This document shows, piece by piece, positions 19,155 through 32,522 of a stretch of DNA of 64,000 nt. The notes below the pieces were generated by a model. That model had not been told where the DNA came from. It saw only the letters and a list, made by a program, of their open reading frames with translations, and searched no databases. A program made the position numbers and the translations under genes. This DNA is from Quercus robur. Its lineage: Eukaryota; Streptophyta; Magnoliopsida; Fagales; Fagaceae. The first letter of the stretch is position 1. Every line of letters begins with the position of its first letter. The stretch is taken from positions 88,118,862-88,182,861 of the forward strand of contig NC_065535.1 in NCBI RefSeq assembly GCF_932294415.1, read 5' to 3'.

Positions 19155-22100
19155 TTACTTTAAACCCTCACCAGCGCCTGGAGGCATTCCCAAGCTCTGT
19201 GCAAGATCACTCATCCTCTCCTTCATGGCCTAAAAAATATAAAAGCTGAGACTTGGTTTTGTAGCAATTAGCAAAGGTGGGAGAAGAGTTTCAAATACAA
19301 AAAAACTGAAATTCTCACCTGGACACTCTTCTGATGCGCATCCTTGTATGCCTCAGTAACTAAAAGCGAAAGTTTCTGCACATGATGGAAAACATGTATG
19401 TTTTTTTTTTATAAGTATGGAAAACATATATCTGTAAGTCTTAAATAGTATCCCATCCATCAGTGTAATCAGAACCTCAAACCAATTGGACACTTTAAAC
19501 TATTCCCTACATTCTTTGAAGATTCTGTACAATTGTAAGGGTGATGGAACCCCGCATATTAACTAATTAAATTGTTTTAAATTGTTTTCTTCTTTTCTAA
19601 ATATATTTCCAAGATATGCACAATTGGATCCTTAGATAGGCATGTTTCTTAGCCTAAACATCAAATGGTTGAGCTTCATTAGATAGTTACCAAGATTTTT
19701 TTTGTTTATTAAGTGTTACCTATAAAAAAAATAATAATAATAAAAAATTACTGGTTTCTCACCCCGCCTCCCCCCCCCCCCCCCACAACCCCCAATTTCC
19801 TTCTTTCCAGAGAATTCTATTCAACAATTTTCCAGTTAATATATTAACAGTCACCCCAAACTGCTAACTTTTATATCATATAATACTTAGCAATTTCAAC
19901 TAAAGATATATACATGCTATTGTCATAACCATACAGTGAAAATGGCAATGGATCAGTAACAGCAATGAACATGTCCTTATGGGTACAAGGACAAGATAGT
20001 GAAAATGCAAAGACCCAAGGCCTACAGAAGTTTTCAATAAACAAGAACACCTCATCCAAGATTAAGTATGTTGCTTCAGGGTTCATTTGGTTGTCTCATG
20101 GAATTTGAGTGACTCTATTTGCTTTTGTAAAGCATCTAATCCAGAAGCCTGAAGCCCACAGTCCCATTTGAGTGATTCTATCTATTATAAGAATACGTTT
20201 TACATTTTTTTTAAGACCATATCTCCCCAATATATAAGGGAAGGAGAATGAAGTGATAAGTTCAATCTCATACCTATTTATAATAAAATAGGCAAACTAC
20301 ACAAACCTCCCTTAAGATTTTACAAAATGTCACCGCCCCACAAAAATTGTGAAAGAAATCACACTCCTTCCTTGAAGTTTGTATAAATATAATAGATAAA
20401 TCCATGAATGACTTCCCTAATGGAATATTTCTTCTTTTTTTAAGATTCCCATCCAAACAATGGAAGAAATGACACTTCTACCCTCTTGACGTTTGTATAA
20501 ATAAGTAGGAATTTTATTATAATAGAAATGTAATATTCCATTAGGGAATTCAGTAAGGGAGAGCATGGACTAGTTTGTTGCATTTATACAAACCTCAAGG
20601 GAGGAGTGTCATTTCGTCCATAGTTTAGGAGTGTCATTTGAGAGTTATCAAGGGAGGTAGGTTTAATTTACCCAACTAAAATTGATATAAAGATGAAGTG
20701 AGAAGTATGTGTAAATTGAAGATACTCACCTCTGGTCCTAATTCCATTGCAGCCTCAGTGATCTCTGTGCGAACAGGTTGCTGGTTTCCAGATAGTGTTA
20801 CCTAAAAGCATCAGTTAAGAATCATTGCGAAGTTCATCGAATAAATAAATTAAGGCCTGTAATATTAAGACATCATCAAATCATTAGAGGCATTTCCAAA
20901 CATCACTAAGATGGAAAGTACAGTCCATTCATGAAGAGATAAAGCAGCAAGCATATGGGGGGCAACCAAACATCCATGAAAAACAAAATCATTCCACAGG
21001 GTAGGAACTAGAAAGTGACATTTAGAATGATGACCCTTTATTTTCGCTACATTGGAAACATACATTGTAAAGAATTATAACAAAGATATCAAATGATACC
21101 AACTAAAATGCCTACATGATCTTATTACCTTCCACAATGATTCCGATCTTGCTTAGTAAGGACTCTACCACAAAAGAAAGAACTTTACCCCTTAAAACCC
21201 ACTGGATACAATATAACACAAACAAATTTTCCATTTTTTGCAAACTCTTTTGATAAGGAAAACCAAAACAAAAGCTAAAAACAAATCTTTTTTTTTTTTT
21301 TGGATAAATAAAGCTAAAATAAGCTAAAAACAAATCTTGACATCATGGAAACATGAGCAAATAATTGATCTAACAAATGAACATTTCACCTAATGAATGT
21401 CCAAAAGAAAAATGAGCAAATGACATTTGTAGAAGCAAGCCACTAAGAATCATGTGCAAGCGCTCGCGTGTGAGCAAAAAGAGAGAGAGAGACTAATTAC
21501 CTTGATTAGCTCACCTTCACAATAACCATCAAACTCAGCTCTGCAAAACAAAATGATAAAAACTATTAGTAATCATCAACACAGAGGTTGAAGTTCAGAA
21601 GTAATGGGTGTAACATATAAGCCTTACGCAGCAAGTTCTTTTTGCACACGCACTGCCTCAACTTGGACAACCATTTGTGCTTTCTTCACTGTCTCATAAA
21701 GATTCTGCATGTTTCCAAAAATTCCTGCCTACATTAAATTAGCAAAGTAATATTAGTCTCAGTTTAGGGATACAATTCCAACTCCAGGTCATCATGCAAC
21801 TATAATGTCCAAAACCAATAAAGTTGATTGTCCATATAAATTTGATCTAAGGCTGCAAACAAATTTTTTTCTCCCTAAATCTGTTAGTATATCTCACTTT
21901 CAAGGGAAAACATCATGATACACCAAGGTATAGAGTGATACTTTTTCACTAAAAATAATTTGAGGAGAGGAGGGGAGGATGAGGGCCATAAGGGCAAGTC
22001 CCAAGTCCAGATAAAATAAGTACTCTTACTCTACCGATAACTGTACCATCTGACTTGTACTACTCTCACCGTAGGTATTATGATATCATCCAAAACTTCA

Positions 22101-23507
22101 GACTCCTCTGAGGCCTTGTTTATGACTGAATACAATGCAATAGAAGCCATTTCTTGTCAGTCTGAGATGCGTGCCATAGTATGAGAAGTTTGTGTTTAAA
22201 GCAATTTCTAACTCTAAAATCTAGAGAAAGAAAATAAAAAATAAAAAAAGGATGCAGTGCTTCATGGCCTTGCAACGATAGAGAAATTCAGATTTTTTAA
22301 CTCCAGTCACAAACAAATACGAGGCTCCAACTTCTTCAAACATTTATTTTTCATTAGGTTTCAGACCTCATACACTATTGCCCACAAGGAAATGAACTTT
22401 TAGGTGGACAAAATGGTGCAGCCAGCAAAGAGCTCAAGAAAAAGTGAAAAATAAGATTAACTACCACAAGATCCAAGAATTGTGGTCTAGTTTCAATGTG
22501 GGTCCTTTTTGGCAGCTTTCATATGCTACTTTAGTTATTATTGAGTCTGAAAAGTATTAAAGTTCTTTAGGTTAAAACGTTGCAGGTTCAGATTTAATTA
22601 GGTGTCCTAAAATCAGGGGTATTTTGATCGTTTTCAGATTTTCTAGAACGGGTTATGATAGGCTGTGCCACAGACCTATATATGAGTTTCGGTCCCAATG
22701 GAAGAGATGCCCATGAGGCTAATTTTATGTTTTGAGTTCTATTTCTATTAGGTTTAGAAGTTCTTAAATACTCTTTTTTTTTTTCTTTTGTTTTATTGTG
22801 ATTAGGAGTCCGAGACTTTATAAGAAAAGGTTATTTCGGAGTCCTAATTCTAAGAAAGGGTTTAGCACTAGCCTATATAAAGGCTTTTATGTAGTCAATA
22901 ATGGAGATGGATAGATTGGATTTAATAAAATCAATGCAAGTTAAGGGTGTGATTGCCTAAGGTTTATCTTTCTTTGTTTCTTGTTCTATTTACTGTCTTG
23001 ACACCAAACATCCATCAAATTCATTCAATATCCAATCTTTTCATTACCTAACCCTACCTAAATCCTTAAACGTAAACCCTATTCAAGAACCCTACAAGAT
23101 CTAATCAAAAATCCTAATTTAATAGTATTGAATTTCTAAGGATACTATATCAAAATTGGTATCAAAGCCCATTGAAGCTCTGTCTTGCATCAAAAAACTT
23201 AAAACTCATTACATGGACAAACATCAACTCTCCAAAATCTTGACACGGGCATGGTAGAGAAGCGCATGGTTGTGATTTTATTCCAGTGCACATCTTTTGT
23301 ATATCTCTGTAGATGTGTGTTTATATGCATGTGAAAAAGTTAGTGTAAAACAGTTATGGAACTTAAAATAAATAAAGGAACACAGTTCCACCAGTTCCAA
23401 AATAGGGATCAGATAAAGCCTGAAGTGTCATGTCATCAAACACCCAATAACCACTTTTGTTAGGGACTAATGTCCCACATACCATAGCATCAAATGAAGG
23501 TCAGGAA

Positions 23508-23559
<52 letters not shown>

Positions 23560-26275
23560 TTTTTTTTTACTTTTGGATTTCTCATTGGCATGCAACAGAG
23601 AAACTTCTAACTACATCAAAATATCATCAAATTTGGTTAAGAGGTTTCTCAAGAACTTCAAGATGCACCTAAAATAAAAAAGTTCCTCCAAATGTTCATC
23701 ATTAATACTTATGTTCAAACAAATTTTGATCCTTGATAGTTTGTGTTCTAATATTGACATGAATTGAATTAGGAGTACCAGTTCATATGAAGGAATGGAA
23801 ATACAAAGAATCAGAAATACATTAAATTATGGTCAATCAAAGAAGCTTTACAAAGAATGTAATTATATGAATATTTTAGGCATAAACAAGGCATATTGAA
23901 CTAGTCTAAAAAATGGATACAACATCTGTCTAGACATGCAAAATGCAAACTTGAATCACTAAAACTTACTATATAGAAACAAGCAAACAATTTAAACCTA
24001 CAAATACTTCAGGACCAGAAGAAAAAGTTAATTTCATCAACCTTTGAAGGTGCATCTTCACTCTTCTCATTGTTTTCTTTTTTTCCTCCAAATAGACCAC
24101 ATACACGAAGAGATCTATGATTATGGCCATATTTTCCCCTACCACACCGAGAAAACATCTGCATACCCACTGAATTTGAGCTTGAAGTTAGGTTACCTGT
24201 AATGAGCAGGACAAGAGTCAGTTACCACCAACTCTTTTACTATCATAAAATAACTAGAAAAGCCAAAATTAAAGAATGAATTGTTATAGGCATGAATCAT
24301 TATAGAGAATTTGAATGCCAAACTTCTATTGGCATAGTTTCCTAAGCCACAATACCACATTCTACAAACATATAAGAAACTCAAGAAAGCATCATATATC
24401 CAATTAGTTATAACAAAAGTAAGATCCATATTTACTTTTCATCTTCTAAATCCCATCTTCCTATTGTTTTTCCTTTTTCCTTCGGGGCTGGGGAGGGAGG
24501 GGGGGGAGGTGATTTTTTTCATTACAACGTTAAATTTTTAACCATTTTTTTATGAATGAGTTGATTTTATTAGACAAACAAGACTATTAAAAATCCTAAT
24601 AGCTATCATAATACACTTTTCAGAAAGTATTCCACTCCATAAAATCTACCATTTCTTTGGATCCACAAATGATAGATGGTAGAAGCAAAGACCACTTTAC
24701 TGATAGTTTGCAATCCTCCCTTTCAAGTTATGCAGTCCCCACTACAAAATATTATCCCAGCTGAAGATCAACCTTCTACAGAGACACATTTTCATCAAAC
24801 ACAGCCAGATTCTCCTAAAAAGGACATTCAAAGAGATATGATCCCTACACTCAATTGTCCCCCTGAAAAAGAGACAAAATGAGTCACCTTGATAACTCCA
24901 AGAAACCAATTTTTCATGAGCAGTTAAAGGATTCTTAACGGTCAACCAAGACATACATGCATGCTTTGGCATAGAACCCAAGAACCAAATTAGTTTGCTC
25001 CATTCAACATTTTACTGCCCAGCCCTGAAAGCAGATCTACAAGTGAACTGGGAGGGAACCATTGAACACCGTCTGTATCAACAAAATCATCTTGAAAATT
25101 GCTTGAACAGTGATTAACTCATGTGATATAACTGGAACCCCCCCCCCCCCCCTTCCCCCAAAAAAAAAAAACTCCAATAACCATTCTGCAAAACATTTGA
25201 AACCCAGGCATTAAAATTGCCAGCAGCATCATCTACAACCCCATAGCCAAATCTATCATAAAGATTTCCCTCATGAGTGCCAGTTATTCAGCCGTAAAAT
25301 CGAATCTCCTTTGCCAACCTAATTAATAATTAAAGGTCTAATAGCATACCTTAATTTTAATATCTTTATCCAAAGTACAAGCCAAGTTTTTCACTTGCAT
25401 CTAATCTTAAGTTGTCCATCTTCTCCAGCATCCAGTTCATCCGTGTTACATAGTGTTCCAACTTACAAATCTAGGGTAGCATGTCCTAAAAATTAATACC
25501 TACACAGATGGTAGATTTTCTCTTCTCATTTCAAAGATTGTTAGGTCATCCTCATCCTACATTCTTTGTGCAAAGGTAATTATTTTGTCAAAGACACCAT
25601 TGTAGAGACATTAGCTGTTCTGTGAAACTATAATATCCCATTTCATTGTGTAAGTAATAACCCATTGGGCAAAACTTAAGCACAGTACTTAGGTGTTGTT
25701 CCATAAGTTCCCCTCTAAAAATTCAACCATGTGGCTTTTTTTCTCTTTGTGGAAGTGTATTTTAAGTTAAGTACAGCCAAATGGCTGAATCTTAAGAGAT
25801 GGAACCAAAAACAGCACCTAAGTACTTCTGTCAGTGTAATAGCTTTAACCCACCAAAACAAGACACTCCCTAGACCCATAATGGCTCAATTTAATAACTT
25901 TGGAATTAAAAAAAGTACCCAAAATCATAAAAATCTCAACTTGAACTGGCTATCAAATCCATAGAAGTGCAATTACATACTCTAAAAACAATCCCAGAAA
26001 ATAAATGCAAAATGAGCAATACATGATTGATCTTAACTAAAACCCACTACACAAAAGAAACCCACATCCCAGAAAATACTGATAACAATATATTTTGTTT
26101 CCCATTTGAAAGCATTATTCCCTAATATCCTAAGTTTTCTCAGCAAACAAACAGGTAATAAAGAAAGAGAGGAAAGAGAGATACAGAGTGAGAGTGATGA
26201 AGGGCAAGGCTTTCTCCAGTCATTTACTCCTTGTAGGTTCGATATCTGACCAACCAGAGACATCGTCGACGCCAT
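19155..26275 (-). CDS. STIC2: YbaB/EbfC-family nucleoid-associated-like plastid protein (STIC2-like), 7 exons, 196 aa
   Basis: Exons, minus strand: 26275-26185, 24196-24042, 21728-21628, 21540-21501, 20801-20730, 19375-19319, 19229-19155. The 591-bp joined frame is open with GT-AG introns. About residues 1-65 are Ser-rich and basic, as in a chloroplast transit peptide (MASTMSLVGQISNLQG start). The rest is a YbaB/EbfC domain: GNMQNLYETVKKAQ, EFDGYCEGELIKVTLSGNQ, TEAYKDAHQKSVQ and the C-terminal MSDLAQSLGMPPG. Bacterial relatives bind DNA; the Arabidopsis relative At2g24020 (STIC2) is a stromal protein tied genetically to plastid protein import and thylakoid protein targeting. It is the only intact copy; two 3'-end relics lie to the left. 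Introns 1 and 2 hold a LINE fragment and an LTR fossil. The symbol rests on remembered similarity. Confidence 0.9.
19770..19784. repeat. C15 homopolymer tract
   Basis: A run of 15 C in STIC2 intron 5 within a CT-rich patch. A similar C15 run lies at 25138-25152 in intron 1. No function is claimed. Confidence 0.9.
22485..23170 (+). mobile_element. LTR retrotransposon fossil in STIC2 intron 2 (LTR plus primer-binding site)
   Basis: An LTR-like stretch starts near TGTGG at 22485, holds a TATA-like CCTATATAAAGG near 22872, and ends near 23150. It is followed within a few bases by TTGGTATCAAAGCCC, which resembles the primer-binding site complementary to initiator Met-tRNA used by many plant LTR elements. 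No internal coding region follows, so this is a broken remnant. Copia or Gypsy family cannot be decided. Its left end is approximate. Confidence 0.6.
23510..23560. repeat. (CA)n(TA)n microsatellite
   Basis: A dinucleotide CA run passes directly into a TA run and a T tract, inside STIC2 intron 2. Confidence 0.95.
24676..25013 (-). mobile_element. LINE fragment (zf-RVT domain) in STIC2 intron 1
   Basis: The minus strand encodes VEWSKLIWFLGSMPKHACMSWLTV, given here in parts as VEWSKLIWF and SMPKHACMSW, then LVSWSYQGDSFCLF and RRIWLCL. This is the zinc-binding RT-associated domain seen at the end of plant L1 ORF2. The Cys/His pattern is partly lost. The fragment may continue toward 24545 and 25300, but nothing else is recognisable. 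Confidence 0.75.
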
Positions 26276-26584
26276 TGCTCAACACCGTGAAAAAAAGTGA
26301 GAGAGTTACTTGGTTTTTGCTTCGAGAGGATAATGTATAGGTTTTTATTTCTTTGCTTCCTTTTGATTTTTTTTTTTTTTTTTTTTTTTTTTTGAGCGTT
26401 GAGAATTACTGTCACTTGCAGTTCAGCTGACACAAAGGACAGACAAATTATAGTTGAACACGTAGACTGAAATTCTAAAAGGTAAAGTTATTTTATTTGG
26501 GCAAAGTCATTGAACCCGTTGCGATAATAACATGTTGTCGTAACTAGTTCAATGCACTACTCATGGAGACTAGAACCAAACTAA
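26276..26584. promoter_or_regulatory. Upstream flank of the STIC2-like gene
   Basis: This is the short interval between the STIC2 start codon and an inserted Tourist-like element. It holds the probable 5' leader and a T22 tract near 26370-26392. No TATA box could be assigned with confidence. Confidence 0.4.
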
Positions 26585-27270
26585 GGCTGTATTTGGCAAC
26601 ATGTAAATTATTTTCCAAGTGTAAAATATTTTTGGGAAAGGAAAATATTTTCTAGTGTTTAGTTGCATTTTGAAAATTGTATTAAAAAATATTTTCAAGT
26701 GTTTGGTAACATTTTGAAAATACAAATTTTCTACTAGTTTCTTACATTTTCTCAATCTTTTTCTCAGCTTCCAAATAAATTTTAAATAGAAAATTGCAAT
26801 ATATAAACTTTTTAAAGAAACAAAAATCAAAATAAAACCATTAAAACTCTCAAACTCGATTAAACCAGAGAGAGGGAGGAAGAAAGAGTGAGAGATTAAG
26901 GGAAAGAGAGAGGTAGATCGAGAAACTTGGTTGAAATCAAGTCAAGGGGGGTTGATCTAGAGGGCAGCAGTGACAAGATTGAGAGAGGTGGAGGAGACGA
27001 GTTATAGGGGCGGCAACGAGAACGAGATGGTCAATTCGGGGTGGGTTTAGCTAGGTTCATCGAGGATAGATCGGTAGCTAGGTTCATTGGGGGAATGTAG
27101 TGCTCGAAGATGGGTTTGAGCACGACGGAGCAACTGAGGCGACGCAATCAGGAGAAGAAAAGCCAAGGAAGATAAGGAAATAGCACTGATCGACACGTGG
27201 AGGGGAATGAACAACATGATCTAATCAATGATGGGTTTGGGTGGATCGAAGACTAGACCAACCTTACTGC

Positions 27271-27355
<85 letters not shown>

Positions 27356-27538
27356 CAATTCGTAAAATGAGGTTTGAAGGTAATTCTAACGTGTAATATA
27401 TTTTACACTTGAAGGGCTCTCATTTTACAGTCAAAGGATTTGATTTTCCCTTTGACTGAGTTTTACATGTGCTCCCAAACACACATGACAGTGTAAAATA
27501 TTTTCCAACTTTTATTTTCACCCGAAACAAACACAACC
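26585..27538. mobile_element. Tourist-like element, 954 bp, TAA target duplication
   Basis: Flanked by TAA (26582-26584 and 27539-27541). The ends are GGCTGTATTTGGCAACATG and, reversed, GGTTGTGTTTGTTTCGGG. Subterminal GTGTAAAATATTTT motifs occur on both sides in inverted order. The body carries a purine-rich part and a long CT microsatellite (27274-27350). No transposase frame is seen. It sits about 310 bp upstream of the STIC2 start codon. Confidence 0.8.
27274..27350. repeat. (CT)n microsatellite, 77 bp
   Basis: An uninterrupted TC dinucleotide run inside the Tourist-like element. It is likely to be length-polymorphic. Confidence 0.98.
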
Positions 27539-28250
27539 TAAGTCCTCTTTATTACACTCCTTTGGATATTTTTACTTAGGCCAACTCAATACAATTGGAG
27601 GCTAAAAGCCTAAAAGTGAACACTAATATCTTAAATGAACTCTTTTATATTTAAATATGTATTAAATGATATTTATTATTTAGTTAATATTTTATATTAT
27701 AAATTTTTTTAATTCATTATTCTTACTTTTCAATATAAGTAATTCATTTAATGGTGATCGCTTTGATATAAGATTTATATTAATCCATACTTTTTTTTTA
27801 ATATAAATATATTTGTTGGCATTTCAACAAGATAATATAAAATGAGTACATGGTCTTATTATAATCAAATTGAAGGTCTTGTCCAGTGTTATTCAAGCAT
27901 GATTTGGGCATTGGGCTGATCCGGAGTAAGCATGCACACCGATAGCCATTGGACTTTTCCTTTGGTCCCAACATTGAGTTCTGGGCTAGCTCCAAAAATC
28001 ATCTTTGCACAGAATCTCAGAAAACACCAATTAATAAAATTACCCTAATTCATTTCGGCTTAGCATTGTCACCCCTAAATTGAATTCTATAATTGAGTAA
28101 ATAAAAGATATATAATGATTATATTAATAAATTCTCCATTGAAACTCATAAAGTCTTTTATTCCTTTTATCTAAAACAAATGGAGAAAAAGTCTCTTTTC
28201 GCTTTATCAAATGAGTTGAAATGAGTTATATTGTGTCAATCCACTTATTA

Positions 28251-28825
28251 GGATATGTTTGGTATGGTGTAATATTTCTTGTAATTGAATAATTATTTAC
28301 GTATAATAACAATTCGGTCATTTGGTTGCATTTTTATTACATGGATTAGTTATTACAAATGAATAACTTTTCTTTAAATTAAAGAATAAAAATTCTTCTT
28401 TAAAACGGATGTAATAATTATTTCTTAATGCTTATAATAGATCTTAAAATTAATATATTTTCAAACATATAATTTTTCCTTATACATCACATTTTACAAG
28501 TTTTTTATATGTAACAACCAAACTTATGAACAATAATAGTTATTCCCACTGTTTTAAAAACCGGACCGGACTGGCCGGTCCGACCGGTTCAACCGGGAAC
28601 CGGAGGCCAATCCGGTCCGGTTAAAAGGTCAATAACCGGTCAAAAACCGGTCAATAACCGGAAAACCGGTCAAAAACCGGGGTTGAACCGGAAATTAAAA
28701 AAAAAACGGTTCTTTGACCGGTTCGGTTTTTAAAACCATGGTTATTCCATTACAATATTTTTTATTCTTAATAATAAAGATTATTATTCTTAATGTAATC
28801 TTCATTTAGTGTACTAAACATGCTC
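28251..28825. mobile_element. Tourist-like MITE, TTA target duplication, carrying a nested element
   Basis: Flanked by TTA (28248-28250 and 28826-28828). The ends are GGATATGTTTGGTATGG and, reversed, GAGCATGTTTAGTACAC. The body is very AT-rich. A second element (28546-28741) has inserted into it, so the original element was about 370 bp. Confidence 0.75.
28546..28741. mobile_element. CCGG/ACCGGT-rich 196-bp TIR element nested in a MITE
   Basis: The ends CCACTGTTTTAAAAACCGG and, reversed, CCATGGTTTTAAAAACCG form inverted repeats. TTATTC flanks both sides (28540-28545, 28742-28747), a likely 6-bp target duplication. The interior is packed with AACCGG, ACCGGT and CCGGTC motifs in both orientations, in a region otherwise above 70% AT. 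It has no coding capacity. Confidence 0.8.
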
Positions 28826-28828
28826 TTA

Positions 28829-31800
28829 ATAAATGGGTTATGTTAGAGTTGAGAGGTTTTGACATGATTATTAAATGAGTTGAGTTAGGGTTGAGCTATA
28901 TATTTTCAACTCACCTTACCATGACGCAAGAGGAACACAACCGCTAACAAATTGCCACCCCTATTCAAATTCCCTCCACCCTCACTTGTTATAAGCCGAA
29001 GGAAGAGAAACAAAACCCACATGTTTGGTCTCACTTTCATCTAAGCCAATAATTTTATTATACTCATCTTGAATCTACTGTTGACTTTACAAAATGCGAT
29101 GCATGAATCAACTATCAATAGATTCTAACAATATGTTAACACAATAATACAAGAGGGATTTAGAATAAGGACTATTGCACCATGCAATTACCACACTTAG
29201 TGAAATATAAAAGTTGATGGGATTTTATATTAAAGAAAAATATATAAAATAACTTTTTTACCATATTATCTTATACATCTCATATGGGTAATGGGTGTGG
29301 TAATTTCATGGTGTAAGCCCTAGCTACTAAACCGGATTTCAATGCATACAGGAGGTTTGTTGTTTAGATTTATATGACTATGTCCACGAAGGTACTTATG
29401 TTTTTTTCTACTCTTTTTTTTTTTTTTAATCTATATATTTCGAATCCAAAGCATCCTCTCTTTTTTTTCTCTGTCCATTTCTCTGAACTTAAAGTTAAAT
29501 ACAGTTGCAACTTACTACTGCCTAAGGCATTATACATTCAAATTTTCGAAGTCTTTTGAGATATAGGGCAGGCAAGCAAGCAAGCATGTATTTAAATTCA
29601 AATTGTTCATCGAGGATTGAGCAAGATTTTCTAAACCACATTAATTTAGCAGATGACATTCAGAACTGCATTACAATATTTTCATTTTTCTCTTTAACCA
29701 TGGTTTTAAAAGACCAAAGACTAAATGAAAACGACAGTCACTTAGCCCCTACGATACCAATTTTTATTTTATGTGATCGAAATATATCACAATTCCTTCA
29801 CATGAGAACGGATCCGGGTAAAATCCATTCCCAGGTGGAGTGATATATCTCAATGATACTAAATACCTTCTATCATACGGTTATCAGCCTCAAGATCCAC
29901 CATTGAATTAAATCTGAAAAAATTGTACATCATGGGTTTGTTGAAACTTCTGTGTTGGCCAATCTGTATGCAGCTCAACATCTTGTTCATAAAGAAAAGT
30001 CTAGCATTCAATCCATGTATTCAGGAACTATGTCTATGTGTGACTAAATAATTAATTGAAAAAAAAAATCATAATTCCCATATAATTATAGTCCTAAGTA
30101 GTCCTAACTCTCTTAACAAGAGGTGGCTTAGATTATTATTATTTTTTTTAAAGCAAGTCATTTGAAAATTCTCAAACACTATTGCTCTTCAAAGTCATTG
30201 TTGCGAATTATCTTCTTTTGATAAGCGGTGTTGGATTAGGAAAAAGAAAATTTAGCCAATGAAAGATACTTCGTCCTTATTAGCTTGAGGGAGTTGTCAA
30301 CTCTTACAGACGGCTACTTTCTTGACTTGTTCCAACACATAGTTATGGTCATTTTGGAGTTTTACTTCTCTTTACAAAAAACGACATGACAATTGACAAA
30401 GCATTCTTTGCAATCATTTTGAATTTGATCACACACTACATGGTTGAGGTAGCAGCAAAAACTGCAAACACAATTAAATACAATGATAAAATAACATATC
30501 ATTAGCCTTTAGGTATAAACCGTGGTTGTTTCAAATAGTATTGCACCTTGTTTAGTGCGTTGTTGAATGCATCAGCGTGGGGAGATGGTACTCCATGATG
30601 CCTGTGGGGGAGAGTTGCTTTGTCATTTTCCTTAAAATTTTCCTTACAAGTCATAATTAAACATTAATACCATTTCTCATACTTGACCTTGCTCATTTAA
30701 GAATTAATGCTTGCGGTGCCTCCAGTAGTGTTTGAGAATTTTCAAATGATCTAGCGGATCAATAATTTTTTATCCAGATTTGATCCAAAATTCTCCAACA
30801 CTATTTCTCATACTTTTAAGTCTTTTTTTTTTTTTTTTTTTGCAATATGTTGTGTGTTTAATTTTTTTTTCTCATTTTTAAATTTGGTTACTTTATTAAG
30901 AATTTTTTTTACTCCTTGAGTATTGAGTAATTACTCATAATTATATTAACATAATATCAACACTACTATAATAAACACAAAATTAAAATTTTCTGCTCCA
31001 CTCTGTACTCTATCAACTATTTTTTTTTTTTTTTTTTTTTTTTTTGAGAAGGCTGTACTCTATCAACTACAATATGACATATTTGGTTTTATTTCATTAA
31101 ACTTTGATTACTTTGTAAGAAATAAAAAAGACATATAGTAGACTACGATTAATAGAGCATAAAGTGGAACGCTCAAAAGTGAATGAGGTTTTATTCTTAA
31201 ACACATCTAACAAAATAAATTTTTTTTATCCCACTAAAATTGTTCCATTTAAATTCCACTAGTTGCAATATAACATATGTCCTCATTTTTCTTTTTTAAA
31301 CTTCAGTTACTTTGAAAAAAAAAAAAAAAAAAAAAAACATGACAAGATTACAATTAATGAAGCTTATAATGGAGTGCCCAACCGTTATTATTATTATTAT
31401 TTTTTTCTATTTGGCAATGATAATAAGTGTATAATGAATAAAAATATTGTGTCCACTTTAAGTGTTACATTTTATCTACTAAAAAAAAGCATTACCTTTT
31501 ATGCCCCATCAATTGATTTGTCATGAGTAGGGGTGGCAATTCATGTTAAGAGCCATCATATTTGTGTTGTATCGAGGTAAGTATTTCAAATATATGTGGC
31601 TCAATACTTACTCAACCCAGTTGATTACTGTGTCAAAACTCCTCAACTTCAACCTTAACACAATCTGTCTATTAAGCGGCTCAACACAAAACAACTTATT
31701 TCAACTCATTTAATTCTTTTCAAAAAAAAAAAAAACTCATTTAATTAACATGTGTTGGATGAACATAGACCTAACCCATTTCTGTCCTTTTAAAAAATAA

Positions 31801-32350
31801 CCCAGAATTATTAACATATTTTATATTTAGTCAACACATAGTTATAATAATTATTTACAAATTATTTTTTATAACAGCATCAATGAAGTACTAATAGCAT
31901 TTCAAAATTTTCTTATTACAACCCAATTAAGTTCCACTCAAATTTAGAAAACACATAACCTAAAAATAAAATGAAAAGATTTTTTTTTTTTTTTTTAAAT
32001 ATATAGTTATGGGCAAATCGCCTTAAGGACTTTGGAGTTTCAATTAAGAATTTAGCAATTTAACCATTAAAGTTATTTTAATTACTTAATTTTATGTTTA
32101 AAATTTAAATTTATGTTGGATAAAATGATATTTATTTATATGTATTACGATATTTTGGATTGATTGTGACTTACATGAACCGACAAATTTATTAATCGTG
32201 TCAAAGCAAGTCATTTCGCCTATGACATTGAACTCATTTATACTCAACACTAAACCACAGAAAAGTCATGTTGTGTTCTAGGACCGTGTTACACTGGACA
32301 CCCTATTCATGTGTCTATTTCTTTCTTTTTTCTTTTTCCATGTTAAACTC
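28829..32350. other. Intergenic stretch, no supported gene
   Basis: AT-rich sequence with T and A homopolymers (about 30825-30841, 31021-31045, 31316-31337). Sequence with a GGGTGGCAAT-type end at about 31525-31545 and the matching ATTGCCACCCCTAT near 28951-28964 suggests scattered copies of a further repeat. A 23-bp inverted repeat pair is listed separately. Short open frames here (for example 29556-29843) have no recognisable domain. Confidence 0.6.
30158..30749. repeat. 23-bp perfect inverted repeat pair, arms 569 bp apart
   Basis: The arms are 30158-30180 and 30727-30749. The arm begins TCATTTGAAAATTCTC and ends AAACACT. A third, partly matching copy (AAATTCTCCAACACTATTTCTC) lies near 30790. 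It could mark a degenerate TIR element, but no target duplication is visible. Confidence 0.6.
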
Positions 32351-32522
32351 GGTGCTTTATTTGGTTGGGAGATGAAAAATTAGAAAAATCAAAATATTCG
32401 TGTATTCATTTTTTTTTTTCTTTTCTCTTTTCTCCTCAATTTGGTAGGAAAAAAAATGGTGACCCGAGTGAAACCTCATTTTCTTTTCTCTCCTCCTTTC
32501 ACACCAATCAAACAAATAATAG
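32351..32522. mobile_element. Short TIR element of the GGTTGGG family
   Basis: The left end reads GCTTTATTTGGTTGGGAGA and the right end, reversed, CTATTATTTGTTTGATTGG. The purine-rich then pyrimidine-rich body resembles the elements at 8565-9050 and 43995-44364. Ends are approximate. Confidence 0.55.

Noticed and set aside
24480-24510. G-rich patch as a regulatory quadruplex in STIC2 intron 1
   Set aside because: Short, deep in an intron and next to LINE sequence; nothing ties it to regulation.
29556-29843. 95-aa frame in intergenic DNA
   Set aside because: No recognisable domain, splice context or homologous copy; composition resembles its noncoding surroundings.
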